Program-made: the position numbers and the translations under genes | The notes under the pieces: generated by a model | Database searches by the model: none | What the model was told of the DNA's origin: nothing | Seen by the model: only the letters and a program-made list of their open reading frames with translations | In this document: piece by piece, positions 26,206 to 34,624 of the stretch | How the letters are laid out: each line of letters starts with the position of its first letter | Numbering within the stretch: position 1 is the stretch's first letter | From: Amycolatopsis sulphurea | Lineage (GTDB): Bacteria; Actinomycetota; Actinomycetes; Mycobacteriales; Pseudonocardiaceae | Direction of reading: 5' to 3' | DNA length: 64,000 bases | Assembly (NCBI RefSeq): GCF_002564045.1 | Contig: NZ_PDJK01000002.1 | Coordinates: 5,084,001-5,148,000 of the forward strand

Positions 26206-26696
26206 CCGGGACCGAACCCGCCGCGCCGGGGCGCACGATCACGGTGCGCGTCAACGGTGTCGAGCACACCACGGCGATCGAAGACCGTGACCTGCTCGTC
26301 GATGCGATCCGCAAGCGCCTGGGGCTCACCGGAACCCATGTTGGATGCTACAACGGCGACTGCGGTGCCTGCACGATCATGCTGGACGGCAAGATCGTGA
26401 AGTCGTGCCTGATGCTCGCGGCGAGTGCCGACGGGGCCGAGATCACCACGATCGAAGGGTTCTCCGGCAGCGACGAGCTCGACGAGATCCAAGAGGCGTT
26501 CTGGGCCGAAGACGGGTTCCAGTGCGGGTACTGCCTGCCCGGCCAGCTCTTCGCGGCGCGCGACCTGCTGGAGCACAACCCGGACCCGTCCGAAGCGGAC
26601 ATCCGCCAGGCGATCAGCGGGAACATCTGCCGCTGCACGGGATACGTCACCATCGTCAAGTCTGTGCAAGCGGCCGCCCAACGACGCGGCTCCTGA
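26202..26696 (+). CDS. Molybdenum hydroxylase, [2Fe-2S] small subunit
   Basis: The 164-residue protein overlaps the FAD subunit by 4 bp. The plant-type ferredoxin cluster motif is complete: CYNGDCGACTIMLDGKIVKSC (first cluster). The second cluster has QCGYCLPGQ and GNICRCTGY. All eight cysteines expected for two 2Fe-2S clusters are present. Last gene of the operon; downstream sequence is degenerate mobile-element DNA, so the catabolic island ends here. Confidence 0.93.
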   Translation: MTGTEPAAPGRTITVRVNGVEHTTAIEDRDLLVDAIRKRLGLTGTHVGCYNGDCGACTIMLDGKIVKSCLMLAASADGAEITTIEGFSGSDELDEIQEAFWAEDGFQCGYCLPGQLFAARDLLEHNPDPSEADIRQAISGNICRCTGYVTIVKSVQAAAQRRGS

Positions 26697-26809
26697 CCAC
26701 AGGTACCGGATCGCGCGCGGTTCCCGCCGCCGGTGGCCTTCGGGGGTTGCGCACCAGACTCGACGCCTTCACAGACCGCATCCTCCTGCGGGAGGCGATG
26801 CACGGCCTG

Positions 26810-27369
26810 CTACCCGCCCAGCTGCCGGCCCGCTACGGTAAGGGCGAGCAGACCACCACCTGGCAGCGCGCTCTGCGTGCCGACCTCGCGGTGGCGCGCG
26901 AGCTGGCCGCCGACGGCGCCTGCGCGGCCGCCGGGCTCATCGACCCGAAACCCGGCGCTGGCCGCGGTGACCACGGCCGCGCCACGCACACCGGGGCGAC
27001 TGTGGTCGGCCTCCCGCACCTTCTTCGACTCGTACTTCACACCCAACAGGTCCCGCACGAACTGTCGGTACCGCTTCGCCGTGCGCCCCACAGCCGCCGC
27101 AACCGCGACATCCTCGCCCCGCTCGAGCTTGCCGCGCACCTCAACTACCACCGTCGGGCACCTCGGCCAGTCTCGGGAAACATCCGAGCCATTGGTAACA
27201 CTTCAACCGGACGAGCAGCGCCGGAAAGCCCTGGGTGTTCTGCGTGCACCGCTGCGCCCACTCCACGTCGTTCGGGGTGAACGCGTCGGCCAGCTCCGGC
27301 GCCGACACCACCCGCTTGCACCGCGGATACGCGGCGCGGCCGATCGATGCCAACCCGGCACTCGAACAA
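26810..27369 (-). pseudogene. N-terminal fragment of a Tn3-family transposase (DUF4158 region)
   Basis: Two leftward frames join into one recognisable domain. The first reads ELADAFTPNDVEWAQRCTQN, then TQGFPALLVRLKCYQWLGCF and PRLAEVPD. The second, shifted near 27150, continues VVVEVRGKLERGEDVA, GRTAKRYRQFVRDLLGV, KYESKKVREA. This is the DUF4158 DNA-binding N-terminus of Tn3-type TnpA proteins, which are normally near 1000 residues long. The catalytic DDE domain is missing and the tail after about 26960 is unrecognisable. Inactive. Confidence 0.65.
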
Positions 27370-27580
27370 CGATTACGGCGGCGACACCCTTAAGCGTCCC
27401 TACGACCTCCGACACGCCTGTGTGTCGACCTGGCTGGCCGCTGGGGTGCCGTCCACGCAGTGCGCGGAGTGGGCCGGCCACTCGGTGGCCGTGCTGCACC
27501 AGATCTACGCCAAGGTGATCGCCGGCCTGGAGTCGGCGGCCCACGATCGCATCGAGCGGGCTCTCGGCTGGGAGAGCTGA
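27347..27580 (+). pseudogene. C-terminal fragment of a tyrosine site-specific integrase
   Basis: The 77-residue frame contains RPYDLRHACVSTWLAAGVPS, then QCAEWAGHSVAVLHQIYAKV and IAGLESAAHDRIERAL. These are the last three active-site boxes of a phage/ICE-type integrase: HxxR-like LRH, the GHS box, and the nucleophilic Tyr in QIYAKV. The N-terminal arm- and core-binding domains are absent, so the product is not functional. It stands about 120 bp from the 3' end of a tRNA gene, the classic position of an integrase next to its attachment site. Confidence 0.75.
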
Positions 27581-27649
27581 CGGCCGGTAGCTGGGGGCGC
27601 ATGGGGGTGGAGGGCCGTAGGCGGCCGGACAGCCCCGGACCATACGACA

Positions 27650-27683
27650 ACGGCCCCGGCCGCCCTGCTTGGTCAGGGGCCGT
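27650..27683. terminator. Hairpin downstream of the tRNA gene
   Basis: ACGGCCCC (27650-27657) and GGGGCCGT (27676-27683) form an 8-bp stem with an 18-base loop. Read leftward it follows the tRNA 3' end by about 20 bases, so it probably terminates tRNA transcription. A weak CTTCT tract on the other side makes it possibly bidirectional. Confidence 0.5.
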
Positions 27684-27703
27684 CTTCTGCAGGTGATCGC
27701 CAG

Positions 27704-27777
27704 TGCCCCCGGAGAGATTCGAACTCTCACTGGACGGGTTTTGAATCCGTTGCCTCTGCCAGTTGGGCTACGGGGGC
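27704..27777 (-). tRNA. tRNA-Leu (anticodon CAA), short variable loop
   Basis: Read leftward, the 74 bases fold as a cloverleaf: acceptor GCCCCCG with CGGGGGC, D-arm with GCC/GGC stem and GG in the loop, anticodon stem ACGG/CCGT, loop TTCAAAA giving anticodon CAA, variable loop CCAGT, T-arm GAGAG-TTCGAAT-CTCTC, and discriminator A. CAA specifies leucine (UUG codons). Unusually for tRNA-Leu it has a 5-base variable loop instead of a long arm, and the pair at position 31/39 is A-C. CCA is not encoded. Confidence 0.85.
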
Positions 27778-27958
27778 GGCTGCCGGTGAACTTTACCGAC
27801 CCCGTGCCCCGACGGTCCCGGCGGGTGCCGGGGTGCGGGTGTAGTGCCCGCCACTTCGTGGTGAACGCCATCGTGGGATGGGCGGTGGCCCCGGTACGCT
27901 TGCGGTTCGCGGGTGACCGTGACGTGAACCGTGCCGTCGAGTGCTCAGGAGGACAGCG

Positions 27959-28561
27959 GTGACCGAAGAGGCCGGCGGTGCCGAAGCCGTGCCGCAGCGC
28001 CGTGTGCTCGTCGCCGAGGACGAAGCGCTCATCCGGCTCGATCTGGTCGAGATGCTGCGGGAAGAGGGCTACGAGGTGGTCGGCGAGGCCGGCGACGGCG
28101 AAGAGGCCATCGCGCTCGCCACCGATCTCAAGCCGGATCTGGTGATCCTGGACGTCAAGATGCCCAAGCTGGACGGGATCGAGGCGGCCGCGCGGATCAC
28201 CGGCGACCGGATCGCGCCGGTCGTCATCCTCACCGCGTTCAGCCAGCGGGATCTGGTCGAGCGGGCCCGGGACGCGGGCACGATGGCCTACCTGGTCAAG
28301 CCGTTCGCCAAGCGGGACCTGGTGCCTGCCATCGAGCTGGCGGTCAGCCGGTTCGCCGAGCTGCAGGCGCTGGAATCCGAGGTCGCCGGGCTCACCGACC
28401 GGCTGGAGACGCGCAAGGTCATCGACCGGGCCAAGGGGCTGCTGATGACCCGGCAGGGTCTCGCCGAGCCGGAGGCCTTCCGCTGGATCCAGCGGACCGC
28501 GATGGACCGCCGCACCACGATGAAGGCCGTTGCCGAGGCCGTGGTGGAGAGCATCGGCTAG
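27959..28561 (+). CDS. pdtaR: ANTAR-domain response regulator (PdtaR-like)
   Basis: GTG 27959 follows AGGAGG. The 200-residue protein has an N-terminal receiver domain (RRVLVAEDEALIRLDLVEML; phosphoacceptor Asp in LVILDVKMPKLDGIEAA; conserved Thr/Lys in ILTAFSQ and YLVKPFAK) and a C-terminal ANTAR domain (LETRKVIDRAKGLLMTRQGL, then EAFRWIQRTAMDRRTTMKAV). ANTAR proteins bind paired RNA hairpins and act as antiterminators when phosphorylated. It closely resembles the mycobacterial Rv1626/PdtaR, partner of kinase PdtaS. No kinase gene is adjacent, as is usual for this pair. A strong terminator follows. Confidence 0.88.
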   Translation: MTEEAGGAEAVPQRRVLVAEDEALIRLDLVEMLREEGYEVVGEAGDGEEAIALATDLKPDLVILDVKMPKLDGIEAAARITGDRIAPVVILTAFSQRDLVERARDAGTMAYLVKPFAKRDLVPAIELAVSRFAELQALESEVAGLTDRLETRKVIDRAKGLLMTRQGLAEPEAFRWIQRTAMDRRTTMKAVAEAVVESIG

Positions 28562-28578
28562 CCGGCCCGCCAGGCCGG

Positions 28579-28620
28579 CGGCGAAGCGGGCGTGACCAGG
28601 GGGTCACGCCCGCTTCGCCG
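28579..28620 (+). terminator. Strong hairpin terminator after pdtaR
   Basis: CGGCGAAGCGGGCGTGACC and its exact complement flank a 4-base loop (AGGG), a 19-bp stem starting 18 bases after the stop codon. There is no U-tract, which is normal for high-GC actinomycetes. Confidence 0.8.
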
Positions 28621-28967
28621 TATCCGCGGTCGCTGCGTGCTGCCCGAACGGGCAGAGTCGCTGCCCCTTTTTTCGGTACTCCTCGTGTGCGGCAGGGGCG
28701 TTCTTAGACTGTGCCGAATCGACTGGTTCGTCCGTCAAGGGGTCTGTTTCGGGCGCATTCTTATACCCAGCGTCATCACTCGATCGTCACTCTCCGACGT
28801 TCGAGGGTTCACCATGGGGCAACTTTGCCGCCACCGTCACGATGTGGATACAAGACGTGCTGTGACTCTGTGCAACGCCCTCACCGGCGGCTACGTTCAG
28901 CGGCCAGTCGAAGTCCCAGTGAGGGACCCGCCGCTCACCGAGCGCGCGGGCGGCATTTGGAGGAAGA
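28621..28967 (+). promoter_or_regulatory. Upstream region of the liv operon
   Basis: About 350 bp without a gene. It contains the promoter for livJ; TTATAC around 28761 looks like a -10 element, but no convincing -35 partner was found. Short frames here lack ribosome sites and protein-like composition. No clear operator was recognised. Confidence 0.35.
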
Positions 28968-30173
28968 GTGCACAGAGCACGACTCACGAAGGTCATCGTG
29001 CTGGCCGCGGCGGGAGCCATCTCGCTCAGCGCCTGCACGGCGCGCAACGACAGCGGCTCGGGTGGGGAAAGTGCCGGTTCGCAGGCCGCGGCGCCCTCGG
29101 CGGCCGCCGACGCGGCGGACCCCGCCGGGGACGGCAAAGCCCAGTGCTCGCCGGTCTCCCTCGCTTACGCGGGCACCATCAACGGCGCGAACGCGGCGCT
29201 GGGCCAGAACATCCTGGACGGCGCGAAGCTCGCCGTGGACCAGCACAACAAGGCCAACCCGGGCTGCCAGGTCAAGCTCGAGCAGTACGACACCGAGGGC
29301 ACGCCGGACAAGGCGCCCGGCATCGTGAACCAGATGGTCAACACCCCGGCCATCCTCGGCGTGGTCGGCCTGCCCTTCTCCGGGGAGTCGAAGGCGGTCG
29401 GCAACATCTTCAACGGGGCCGGCCTGGTCACCATCACCCCGTCCGCGACCGGTCCCGGCCTGAGCCAGAACGGCTGGAAGACCTTCTTCCGCGGTCTGGG
29501 CAACGACAACACCCAGGGCCCGGCCGCGGCGAAGTTCATGACCGGTGAGCTCAAGGCCGGCAAGGTCTGCGTGATCAAGGACGACTCCGAGTACGGCACC
29601 GGCCTGGCCGCCGCGACCGTCCAGGCGCTCGGCGACAAGGTCGCCTGCCAGGACGACGTCAAGACCAAGCAGGTCGACTTCTCCGCGGTGGTGAACAAGG
29701 TCAAGAACGCCAACCCGGACGCGGTCTTCTACTCCGGCTACTACCAGGAAGGCGCCCCGTTCGCGCAGCAGCTGAACGACGCCGGCGTCAAGGCCAAGTT
29801 CGTCGGCCCGGACGGGGTCAAGGACGACGAGTTCGTCAAGGGCGCGGGCGACGCCGCGGCCAACGCGTACTTCACCTGCCCCTGCGTGCCGGCCGACCAG
29901 TTCACCAAGTTCACCGACGCCTACCAAGCGGCGTACCAGAAGGCTCCGGGCACCTACTCGCCCGAGGCCTACGACATCGCCACGATCTTCCTCAAGGGCG
30001 TCGACGCGGGCAAGAAGGACCGGGCCTCGATGCTCGACTTCGTGAAGAACTACGACGGCCAGGGACTCACCAAGCACTTCAAGTGGGACTCGCACGGTGA
30101 ACTGGCGCAGACGACCGTGTGGGCCTACAAGGTCGACAAAGGCAAGATCGTCCGCGACACCGAGATCAAGTAA
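28968..30173 (+). CDS. livJ: Branched-chain amino acid ABC transporter, substrate-binding lipoprotein
   Basis: GTG 28968 follows GGAGGAAGA. The 401-residue protein starts with a lipoprotein signal (VIVLAAAGAISLSACTA; lipidated Cys at about residue 24) and a Gly/Ser/Ala linker, then a type-1 periplasmic binding fold of the LivJ/LivK kind: VSLAYAGTINGANAALGQNI, GVVGLPFSGESKAVGNIF, VCVIKDDSEYGTGLAAATVQ, VFYSGYYQEGAPFAQQL. It captures leucine, isoleucine, valine or related amino acids outside the membrane and delivers them to LivHM. First gene of a five-gene operon; a hairpin separates it from livH and probably keeps its expression higher than that of the permeases. Confidence 0.92.
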   Translation: MHRARLTKVIVLAAAGAISLSACTARNDSGSGGESAGSQAAAPSAAADAADPAGDGKAQCSPVSLAYAGTINGANAALGQNILDGAKLAVDQHNKANPGCQVKLEQYDTEGTPDKAPGIVNQMVNTPAILGVVGLPFSGESKAVGNIFNGAGLVTITPSATGPGLSQNGWKTFFRGLGNDNTQGPAAAKFMTGELKAGKVCVIKDDSEYGTGLAAATVQALGDKVACQDDVKTKQVDFSAVVNKVKNANPDAVFYSGYYQEGAPFAQQLNDAGVKAKFVGPDGVKDDEFVKGAGDAAANAYFTCPCVPADQFTKFTDAYQAAYQKAPGTYSPEAYDIATIFLKGVDAGKKDRASMLDFVKNYDGQGLTKHFKWDSHGELAQTTVWAYKVDKGKIVRDTEIK

Positions 30174-30194
30174 CCCCTTCGGCCCTGCTCGGTA

Positions 30195-30241
30195 CCGGGG
30201 TGTGCGCCCGGCGGCTTGATCCCGCCGCGTGCACACCCCGG
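30195..30241 (+). promoter_or_regulatory. Intercistronic hairpin between livJ and livH
   Basis: CCGGGGTGTGC (30195-30205) pairs with GCACACCCCGG (30231-30241), with a smaller GGCGG/CCGCC stem inside. It sits 22 bases after the livJ stop. Such hairpins commonly act as partial terminators or RNA stabilisers so that the binding protein is made in excess. Confidence 0.65.
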
Positions 30242-30260
30242 ACCCACTTGGAGAACTAGT

Positions 30261-31277
30261 GTGTCGATGACTCATGAGCTCGGCTCCCTCGTCCTGGCCC
30301 AGGGCGAGGGCTGGATCACCTTCGACGTCGATTCGTTCCTGAACCAGTTCTGGTCCAACACGATCGACGGTCTGTCCTACGGCAGCATCTACGCACTCGT
30401 GGCGCTGGGGTACACCCTGGTCTACGGCGTGCTCAAGCTGATCAACTTCGCCCACTCCGAGGTGTTCATCTACGGCGCCTACGCGACGTGGTTCACCTTC
30501 TACGGCCTCGGGTTCCGGCCCGGCACCACTCCCGAGCTACCGGTGTTCGAACTGGTCGGGTTCCTGTTACTGGCACTGATCGCGGCGATGGCCGTGTCCG
30601 GGGGCACCGCGGTGGTCCTGGAACGGGTCGCCTACCGGCCGCTGCGCAAACGCGGGGCACCCCGGCTGGTCTTCCTGATCACCGCGATCGGCGCCTCGTT
30701 CGTGCTGCAGCAGATCCTGTTCATCTGGCGCGGCGGCAACCCGGAGAACAGCATCCGGCTGCTGCGCAACGACGAGGTCTTCCAGATCTTCGGCGCGAGC
30801 GTCACCAACGTCACGATCATCACCATCCTCGCCGCGATCCTGCTGATGATCGGCACGGACATGTTCGTCAACCGCACCCGGTTCGGCCGGGGCATCCGTG
30901 CGGTCGCGCAGGATCCGGACACCGCGACGCTGATGGGCGTGAACAAGGAACGGGTCATCATGACCACGTTCCTCATCGGCGGCCTGCTGGCCGGCGCGGC
31001 CGCGCTGCTCTACATGATGAAGATCCCGCAGGGCGCCTCCTATCAGGGCGGCTTCATCCTCGGCATCAAGGCGTTCACCGCCGCGGTGCTGGGCGGGATC
31101 GGCAACCTGCGCGGCGCGCTGCTGGGCGGCCTGCTGCTCGGGGTCGTGGAGAACTACGGCCAGTCGCTGTTCGGCGGGCAGTGGCGCGACGTGGTGGCGT
31201 TCGTGCTGCTGGTGCTGATCCTGATGATCCGGCCCACCGGCATCCTCGGTGAGTCGCTCGGAAAGGCACGGGTATGA
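30261..31277 (+). CDS. livH: Branched-chain amino acid ABC transporter, permease LivH
   Basis: GTG 30261 is preferred (GGAG seven bases upstream); the product is 338 residues. It is a BPD_transp_2-type membrane protein with about eight hydrophobic segments: TIDGLSYGSIYALVALGYTL, LLALIAAMAVSGGTAVVLER, ITIILTILAAILLMIGTDMF-like segment, and the conserved ABC contact RAVAQDPDTATLMGVNKERV (about residue 215-235), then GFILGIKAFTAAVLGGIGNL. It pairs with LivM to form the channel. The livM gene overlaps its stop by 4 bp. Confidence 0.93.
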   Translation: MSMTHELGSLVLAQGEGWITFDVDSFLNQFWSNTIDGLSYGSIYALVALGYTLVYGVLKLINFAHSEVFIYGAYATWFTFYGLGFRPGTTPELPVFELVGFLLLALIAAMAVSGGTAVVLERVAYRPLRKRGAPRLVFLITAIGASFVLQQILFIWRGGNPENSIRLLRNDEVFQIFGASVTNVTIITILAAILLMIGTDMFVNRTRFGRGIRAVAQDPDTATLMGVNKERVIMTTFLIGGLLAGAAALLYMMKIPQGASYQGGFILGIKAFTAAVLGGIGNLRGALLGGLLLGVVENYGQSLFGGQWRDVVAFVLLVLILMIRPTGILGESLGKARV

Positions 31278-32419
31278 CGGTGACCTCGACCCCGCCCGCG
31301 CGGGCCACGGCGCAGCGCCGCCGCCCGGTGTCGGACTGGTGGAACAACCTGCCCCGGGTCCAGCAGTGGGCGGTGCTCATCCCGCTGGTGGCGCTGGTCT
31401 ATCTGCTGCCGGTGCTCAATCCGCCGCTGCTGACCACGCAGCCCGGGTACGATTTCCCGACCGCGATGTTCGAGGTGGCCCGCTACGCTCTGGTCGCCAT
31501 CGGGCTGAACGTGGTGGTCGGCCAGGCCGGGCTGCTGGATCTGGGCTATGTCGGCTTCTTCGCGATCGGCGCCTACGTGATGGCGTTGTTCACCAGCCCG
31601 GACTCTTCCCTCTCGAAGCTGCCGTTCCTCGTCGTGCTGCCGATCGCGATGGTGGTCACGATGATCTTCGGGGTGATCCTCGGGACACCGACGCTGCGAT
31701 TACGCGGGGACTATCTGGCGATCGTCACGCTCGGCTTCGGCGAGATCGTGCGGCTGCTGGCGGACAACGTCGCACCGCTGCGCGGCAACCGCGGGTTCCA
31801 GAGCGTCGGGCATCCGCCCGGCACGAACGCCGACGGCAGTCCGTTGTTCAGCAATACCAACGGAACCCCCTGGTATTGGCTCTGTGTCACGCTGATCATC
31901 GGGGTGCTGCTGCTGGTCGGGAACCTGGAACGCAGCCGGGTCGGCCGGGCCTGGGTGGCCATCCGCGACGACGAGGACGCGGCCGAGATCATGGGCGTGC
32001 CCACGTTCAAGTTCAAGATCTGGGCGTTCGTCGGCGGCGCGGCGATCGGCGGGCTCTCCGGCGCGCTCTACGCCGGGCAGCTGGGTTTCGTGAACAACCA
32101 GAAGTTCGACGTGGTCACGTCCATGCTGTTCCTCGCCGCGGTGATCCTCGGCGGCGCGGGCAACAAGGTCGGCGTGCTGCTGGGCGCGGTGGTGGTGGCC
32201 TACATCCCGCTGCGGTTCCAGGCGATCGCCGAGTACAAGTACCTGATCTTCGGCCTGGCGCTGATCATCCTGATGATCTTTCGCCCGCAGGGCCTGCTCG
32301 GTGCGCGGCAGCGGCTGCTCACCTACGGCAGACAGGCCTATCGCCGGCTGCTCGGCAAGGGCGAGCAGGTCAGCAGTGACGGTTCACTGGCCACCGAGAA
32401 CCCGGGAGAGAAGGCATGA
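31274..32419 (+). CDS. livM: Branched-chain amino acid ABC transporter, permease LivM
   Basis: The 381-residue protein overlaps livH by 4 bp and livG by 4 bp. It has about ten hydrophobic segments and the LivM-type motif [40 protein letters not shown], and the ATPase-contact loop [20 protein letters not shown] (about residues 215-235), then [20 protein letters not shown]. The C-terminal 35 residues are a cytoplasmic basic tail. Confidence 0.93.
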   Translation: MTVTSTPPARATAQRRRPVSDWWNNLPRVQQWAVLIPLVALVYLLPVLNPPLLTTQPGYDFPTAMFEVARYALVAIGLNVVVGQAGLLDLGYVGFFAIGAYVMALFTSPDSSLSKLPFLVVLPIAMVVTMIFGVILGTPTLRLRGDYLAIVTLGFGEIVRLLADNVAPLRGNRGFQSVGHPPGTNADGSPLFSNTNGTPWYWLCVTLIIGVLLLVGNLERSRVGRAWVAIRDDEDAAEIMGVPTFKFKIWAFVGGAAIGGLSGALYAGQLGFVNNQKFDVVTSMLFLAAVILGGAGNKVGVLLGAVVVAYIPLRFQAIAEYKYLIFGLALIILMIFRPQGLLGARQRLLTYGRQAYRRLLGKGEQVSSDGSLATENPGEKA

Positions 32420-33345
32420 CCGCCCCTGGCAACGGCAGCGGCCCCGAGGTCCCGGCCGAGGGCGGGCTGGTCGCCGAGGTCGCGCAGATGAGCGAGGCCG
32501 AACTCGCCGAGCACGAGGCCGAGGTCGCCGACGTCGTCGCCCCCGACCGCGACATCGACGTGGCGATGGGGGAGACCCTGCTGGCCGTCGACGACGTCAC
32601 GGTGCGTTTCGGCGGGCTGGTCGCGCTGGATTCGGTGTCCTTCGGCATCCGGCGCGGCGAGATCCTCGGCCTGATCGGGCCGAACGGCGCGGGCAAGACC
32701 ACCTGCTTCAACGCGATGACCGGGGTGTACCGGCCCACCTCCGGGCAGGTGCTGCTGGAGGGCCGCCCGCTGGCCAAGGCCTCCCGGCACGCCATCACCC
32801 AGCTCGGCATCGCCCGGACGTTCCAGAACATCCGGCTCTTCGGCGACATGACCGCGCTGGAGAACGTGGTGGTCGGCACCGATGCCCGGCATCGCACCAG
32901 CCTGCTCGGGGCGTTGCTGCGCAGCCCGCGGCACCACCGCGAGGAGAAGCAGGCGATCGAGAAGGGCATGGCGCTGCTGGAATTCGTCGGTATCGCGGAC
33001 CGGGCCGCGGACCGCGCGAAGAATCTGCCGTACGGCTACCAGCGGCGCCTGGAGATCGCGCGGGCGCTGGCCACCGAGCCGAAACTGCTCTGCCTCGACG
33101 AGCCGGCCGCCGGGTTCAACCCGGCGGAGAAGGAGGAGCTCATGGGGCTGATCCGGACGATCCGCGACGACGGGTACACCGTGCTGCTGATCGAGCACGA
33201 CATGAAGCTCGTGATGGGTGTGACCGACCGGATCGTGGTGCTGGAATTCGGCAAGAAGATCGCCGAGGGACTGCCTGCCGAGATCCGGGAGGATCCCGCG
33301 GTGATTGCCGCCTACCTGGGGGTGCCCGACGATGACGTTGCTTGA
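32416..33345 (+). CDS. livG: Branched-chain amino acid ABC transporter, ATPase LivG
   Basis: The 309-residue protein is longer than typical LivG (about 255) because of an acidic N-terminal extension of about 50 residues ([20 protein letters not shown] and on). The ATPase follows: Walker [11 protein letters not shown]-loop region [15 protein letters not shown], signature [15 protein letters not shown], and Walker [17 protein letters not shown]. The signature YGYQ in place of SGGQ is usual in LivG. It energises LivHM together with LivF. The role of the extension is unknown. Confidence 0.92.
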   Translation: MTAPGNGSGPEVPAEGGLVAEVAQMSEAELAEHEAEVADVVAPDRDIDVAMGETLLAVDDVTVRFGGLVALDSVSFGIRRGEILGLIGPNGAGKTTCFNAMTGVYRPTSGQVLLEGRPLAKASRHAITQLGIARTFQNIRLFGDMTALENVVVGTDARHRTSLLGALLRSPRHHREEKQAIEKGMALLEFVGIADRAADRAKNLPYGYQRRLEIARALATEPKLLCLDEPAAGFNPAEKEELMGLIRTIRDDGYTVLLIEHDMKLVMGVTDRIVVLEFGKKIAEGLPAEIREDPAVIAAYLGVPDDDVA

Positions 33346-34045
33346 ACTGTCCGAAGTGTCGGTCCACTATGGCCGGATCAAAGCGGTGTCCGGCCTGTCC
33401 ATCACGGTGGACGAGGGCGAGATCGTCACCCTGATCGGCGCGAACGGGGCGGGCAAGTCCACCACCATGCGGGCGATCTCCGGGATCCGGCCGGTGTCGG
33501 CGGGCAGCGTCCGGTTCGACGGGGAGGACATCACGCGGCTGCGCGGTGACCTCCGCGTGGTGCGCGGGATCTCGCAGTCGCCGGAGGGCCGGGGGATCTT
33601 CCCCGGCATGACGGTGCTGGAGAACCTGGACATGGGCGCGTACGCGCGCAAGGACCGGAAGGATCTGAAGCCGGACTTCGATCGCGTCTTCGAGCTGTTC
33701 CCCCGGCTGGCCGAACGCCGGACCCAGGTCGGCGGCACGATGTCCGGTGGCGAGCAGCAGATGCTCGCGATCGGCCGCGCGCTGATGGCCAAGCCCCGGC
33801 TGCTGCTGCTGGACGAACCGTCGATGGGCCTGGCCCCGCAGTTCATCCAGCAGATCTTCCGGATCATCACGGAGATCAACCGCCAGGGCACCACGGTGCT
33901 GCTGGTGGAGCAGAACGCGCAGCAGGCGCTCTCCCGCGCGCACCGCGCGTACGTGCTGGAGACCGGGCAGATCACCAAAACCGGCACCGGCCGGGAACTG
34001 CTCGCCGATTCGAGCATCAAGGAGGCCTATCTCGGCGTCGGCTGA
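33332..34045 (+). CDS. livF: Branched-chain amino acid ABC transporter, ATPase LivF
   Basis: ATG 33332 overlaps the end of livG by 14 bp. The 237-residue ATPase has Walker A GANGAGKST, GISQSPEGRGIFPGMTVLEN (LivF-type Q-loop), signature MSGGEQQMLAIGRALMAKP, and Walker B LLLLDEPSMGLAPQF. Last gene of the operon. The long palindrome at 34061-34113, 15 bases after the stop, probably ends transcription. Confidence 0.93.
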   Translation: MTLLELSEVSVHYGRIKAVSGLSITVDEGEIVTLIGANGAGKSTTMRAISGIRPVSAGSVRFDGEDITRLRGDLRVVRGISQSPEGRGIFPGMTVLENLDMGAYARKDRKDLKPDFDRVFELFPRLAERRTQVGGTMSGGEQQMLAIGRALMAKPRLLLLDEPSMGLAPQFIQQIFRIITEINRQGTTVLLVEQNAQQALSRAHRAYVLETGQITKTGTGRELLADSSIKEAYLGVG

Positions 34046-34060
34046 GGGCCCGTTTTCAAG

Positions 34061-34113
34061 GCTGTGAAGGGGTCCTTCACGGACTCTGAGTCCGTGAAGG
34101 ACCCCTTCACAGC
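34061..34113. repeat. Long intergenic palindrome, copy 1
   Basis: A 53-bp perfect inverted repeat (26-bp arms, 1-base centre) built from GTGAAGGGGTCCTTCAC and GGACTC. Each arm also contains a smaller inverted repeat, so cruciform-like branched structures are possible. It lies between the convergent livF and thioesterase genes and could serve as a bidirectional terminator. Related copies are at 45288 and 49860. Confidence 0.9.
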
Positions 34114-34121
34114 TTCCACGT

Positions 34122-34562
34122 TCAGGCGCCCGGCGGCCGGTCGCGGACGACGCAGGTGAGCCGGGCGGTGCAGGTGCGGCGGCCCTCGTCGTCGGTGAGC
34201 ACGATCTCCGCGGTGATCGTGCCGCGCCCGACGTGCACCGGGGTGGCCACCCCGGTGACCGTGCCGGCGCGGACCGCGCGGTGGTGCGTGCAGGACAGTT
34301 CGAGCCCCATCGCGGCGCGTCCGGGGCCGGCGTTGAGCGCGGCCAGTATCGAGCCGAGCGCCTCGGCCACGGTCGCGTTCGCCCCGCCGTGCAGCAGGCC
34401 GTAGGGCTGCAGATTGCCCTCGACCGGGATGGTGCCGACGACCCGCTCGGGGGAGGCTTCGGTGACCTTCAGCCCGATCCTGTCGTTCAGCTGCTGCCCG
34501 GCGGCCGCGGGATCGATGCCCGCGAACGTACCCGGCGAGATTTCGGCGGCCTGTTCGGTCAC
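34122..34562 (-). CDS. PaaI-type hotdog-fold acyl-CoA thioesterase
   Basis: The 146-residue protein has a single hotdog domain: RIGLKVTEASPERVVGTIPV, then LQPYGLLHGGANATVAEALG, where the HGG turn and the Glu after it belong to the active site of the PaaI/YbgC-like group, and THHRAVRAGTVTGVATPVHV. It hydrolyses aromatic or medium-chain acyl-CoA thioesters to free CoA. It is divergent from polA (62 bp between the starts) and convergent with livF. Confidence 0.85.
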   Translation of the reverse strand: MTEQAAEISPGTFAGIDPAAAGQQLNDRIGLKVTEASPERVVGTIPVEGNLQPYGLLHGGANATVAEALGSILAALNAGPGRAAMGLELSCTHHRAVRAGTVTGVATPVHVGRGTITAEIVLTDDEGRRTCTARLTCVVRDRPPGA

Positions 34563-34624
34563 TCAACGCTCCTCAACCTATGCGACCCGCAAGAGTGTCG
34601 GACCCCCACCCTAGACTCGCCCCC

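Larger units (their letters stand above)
26697..27703. other. Island boundary filled with mobile-element debris
   Basis: About 1 kb without an intact gene. It holds a degraded Tn3-type transposase fragment (leftward), the C-terminal part of a tyrosine integrase (rightward), a hairpin at 27650-27683, and then the 3' end of a tRNA gene. Several open frames here are only GC-rich shadows. The content suggests that insertions and deletions have happened repeatedly next to the tRNA. Confidence 0.6.
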
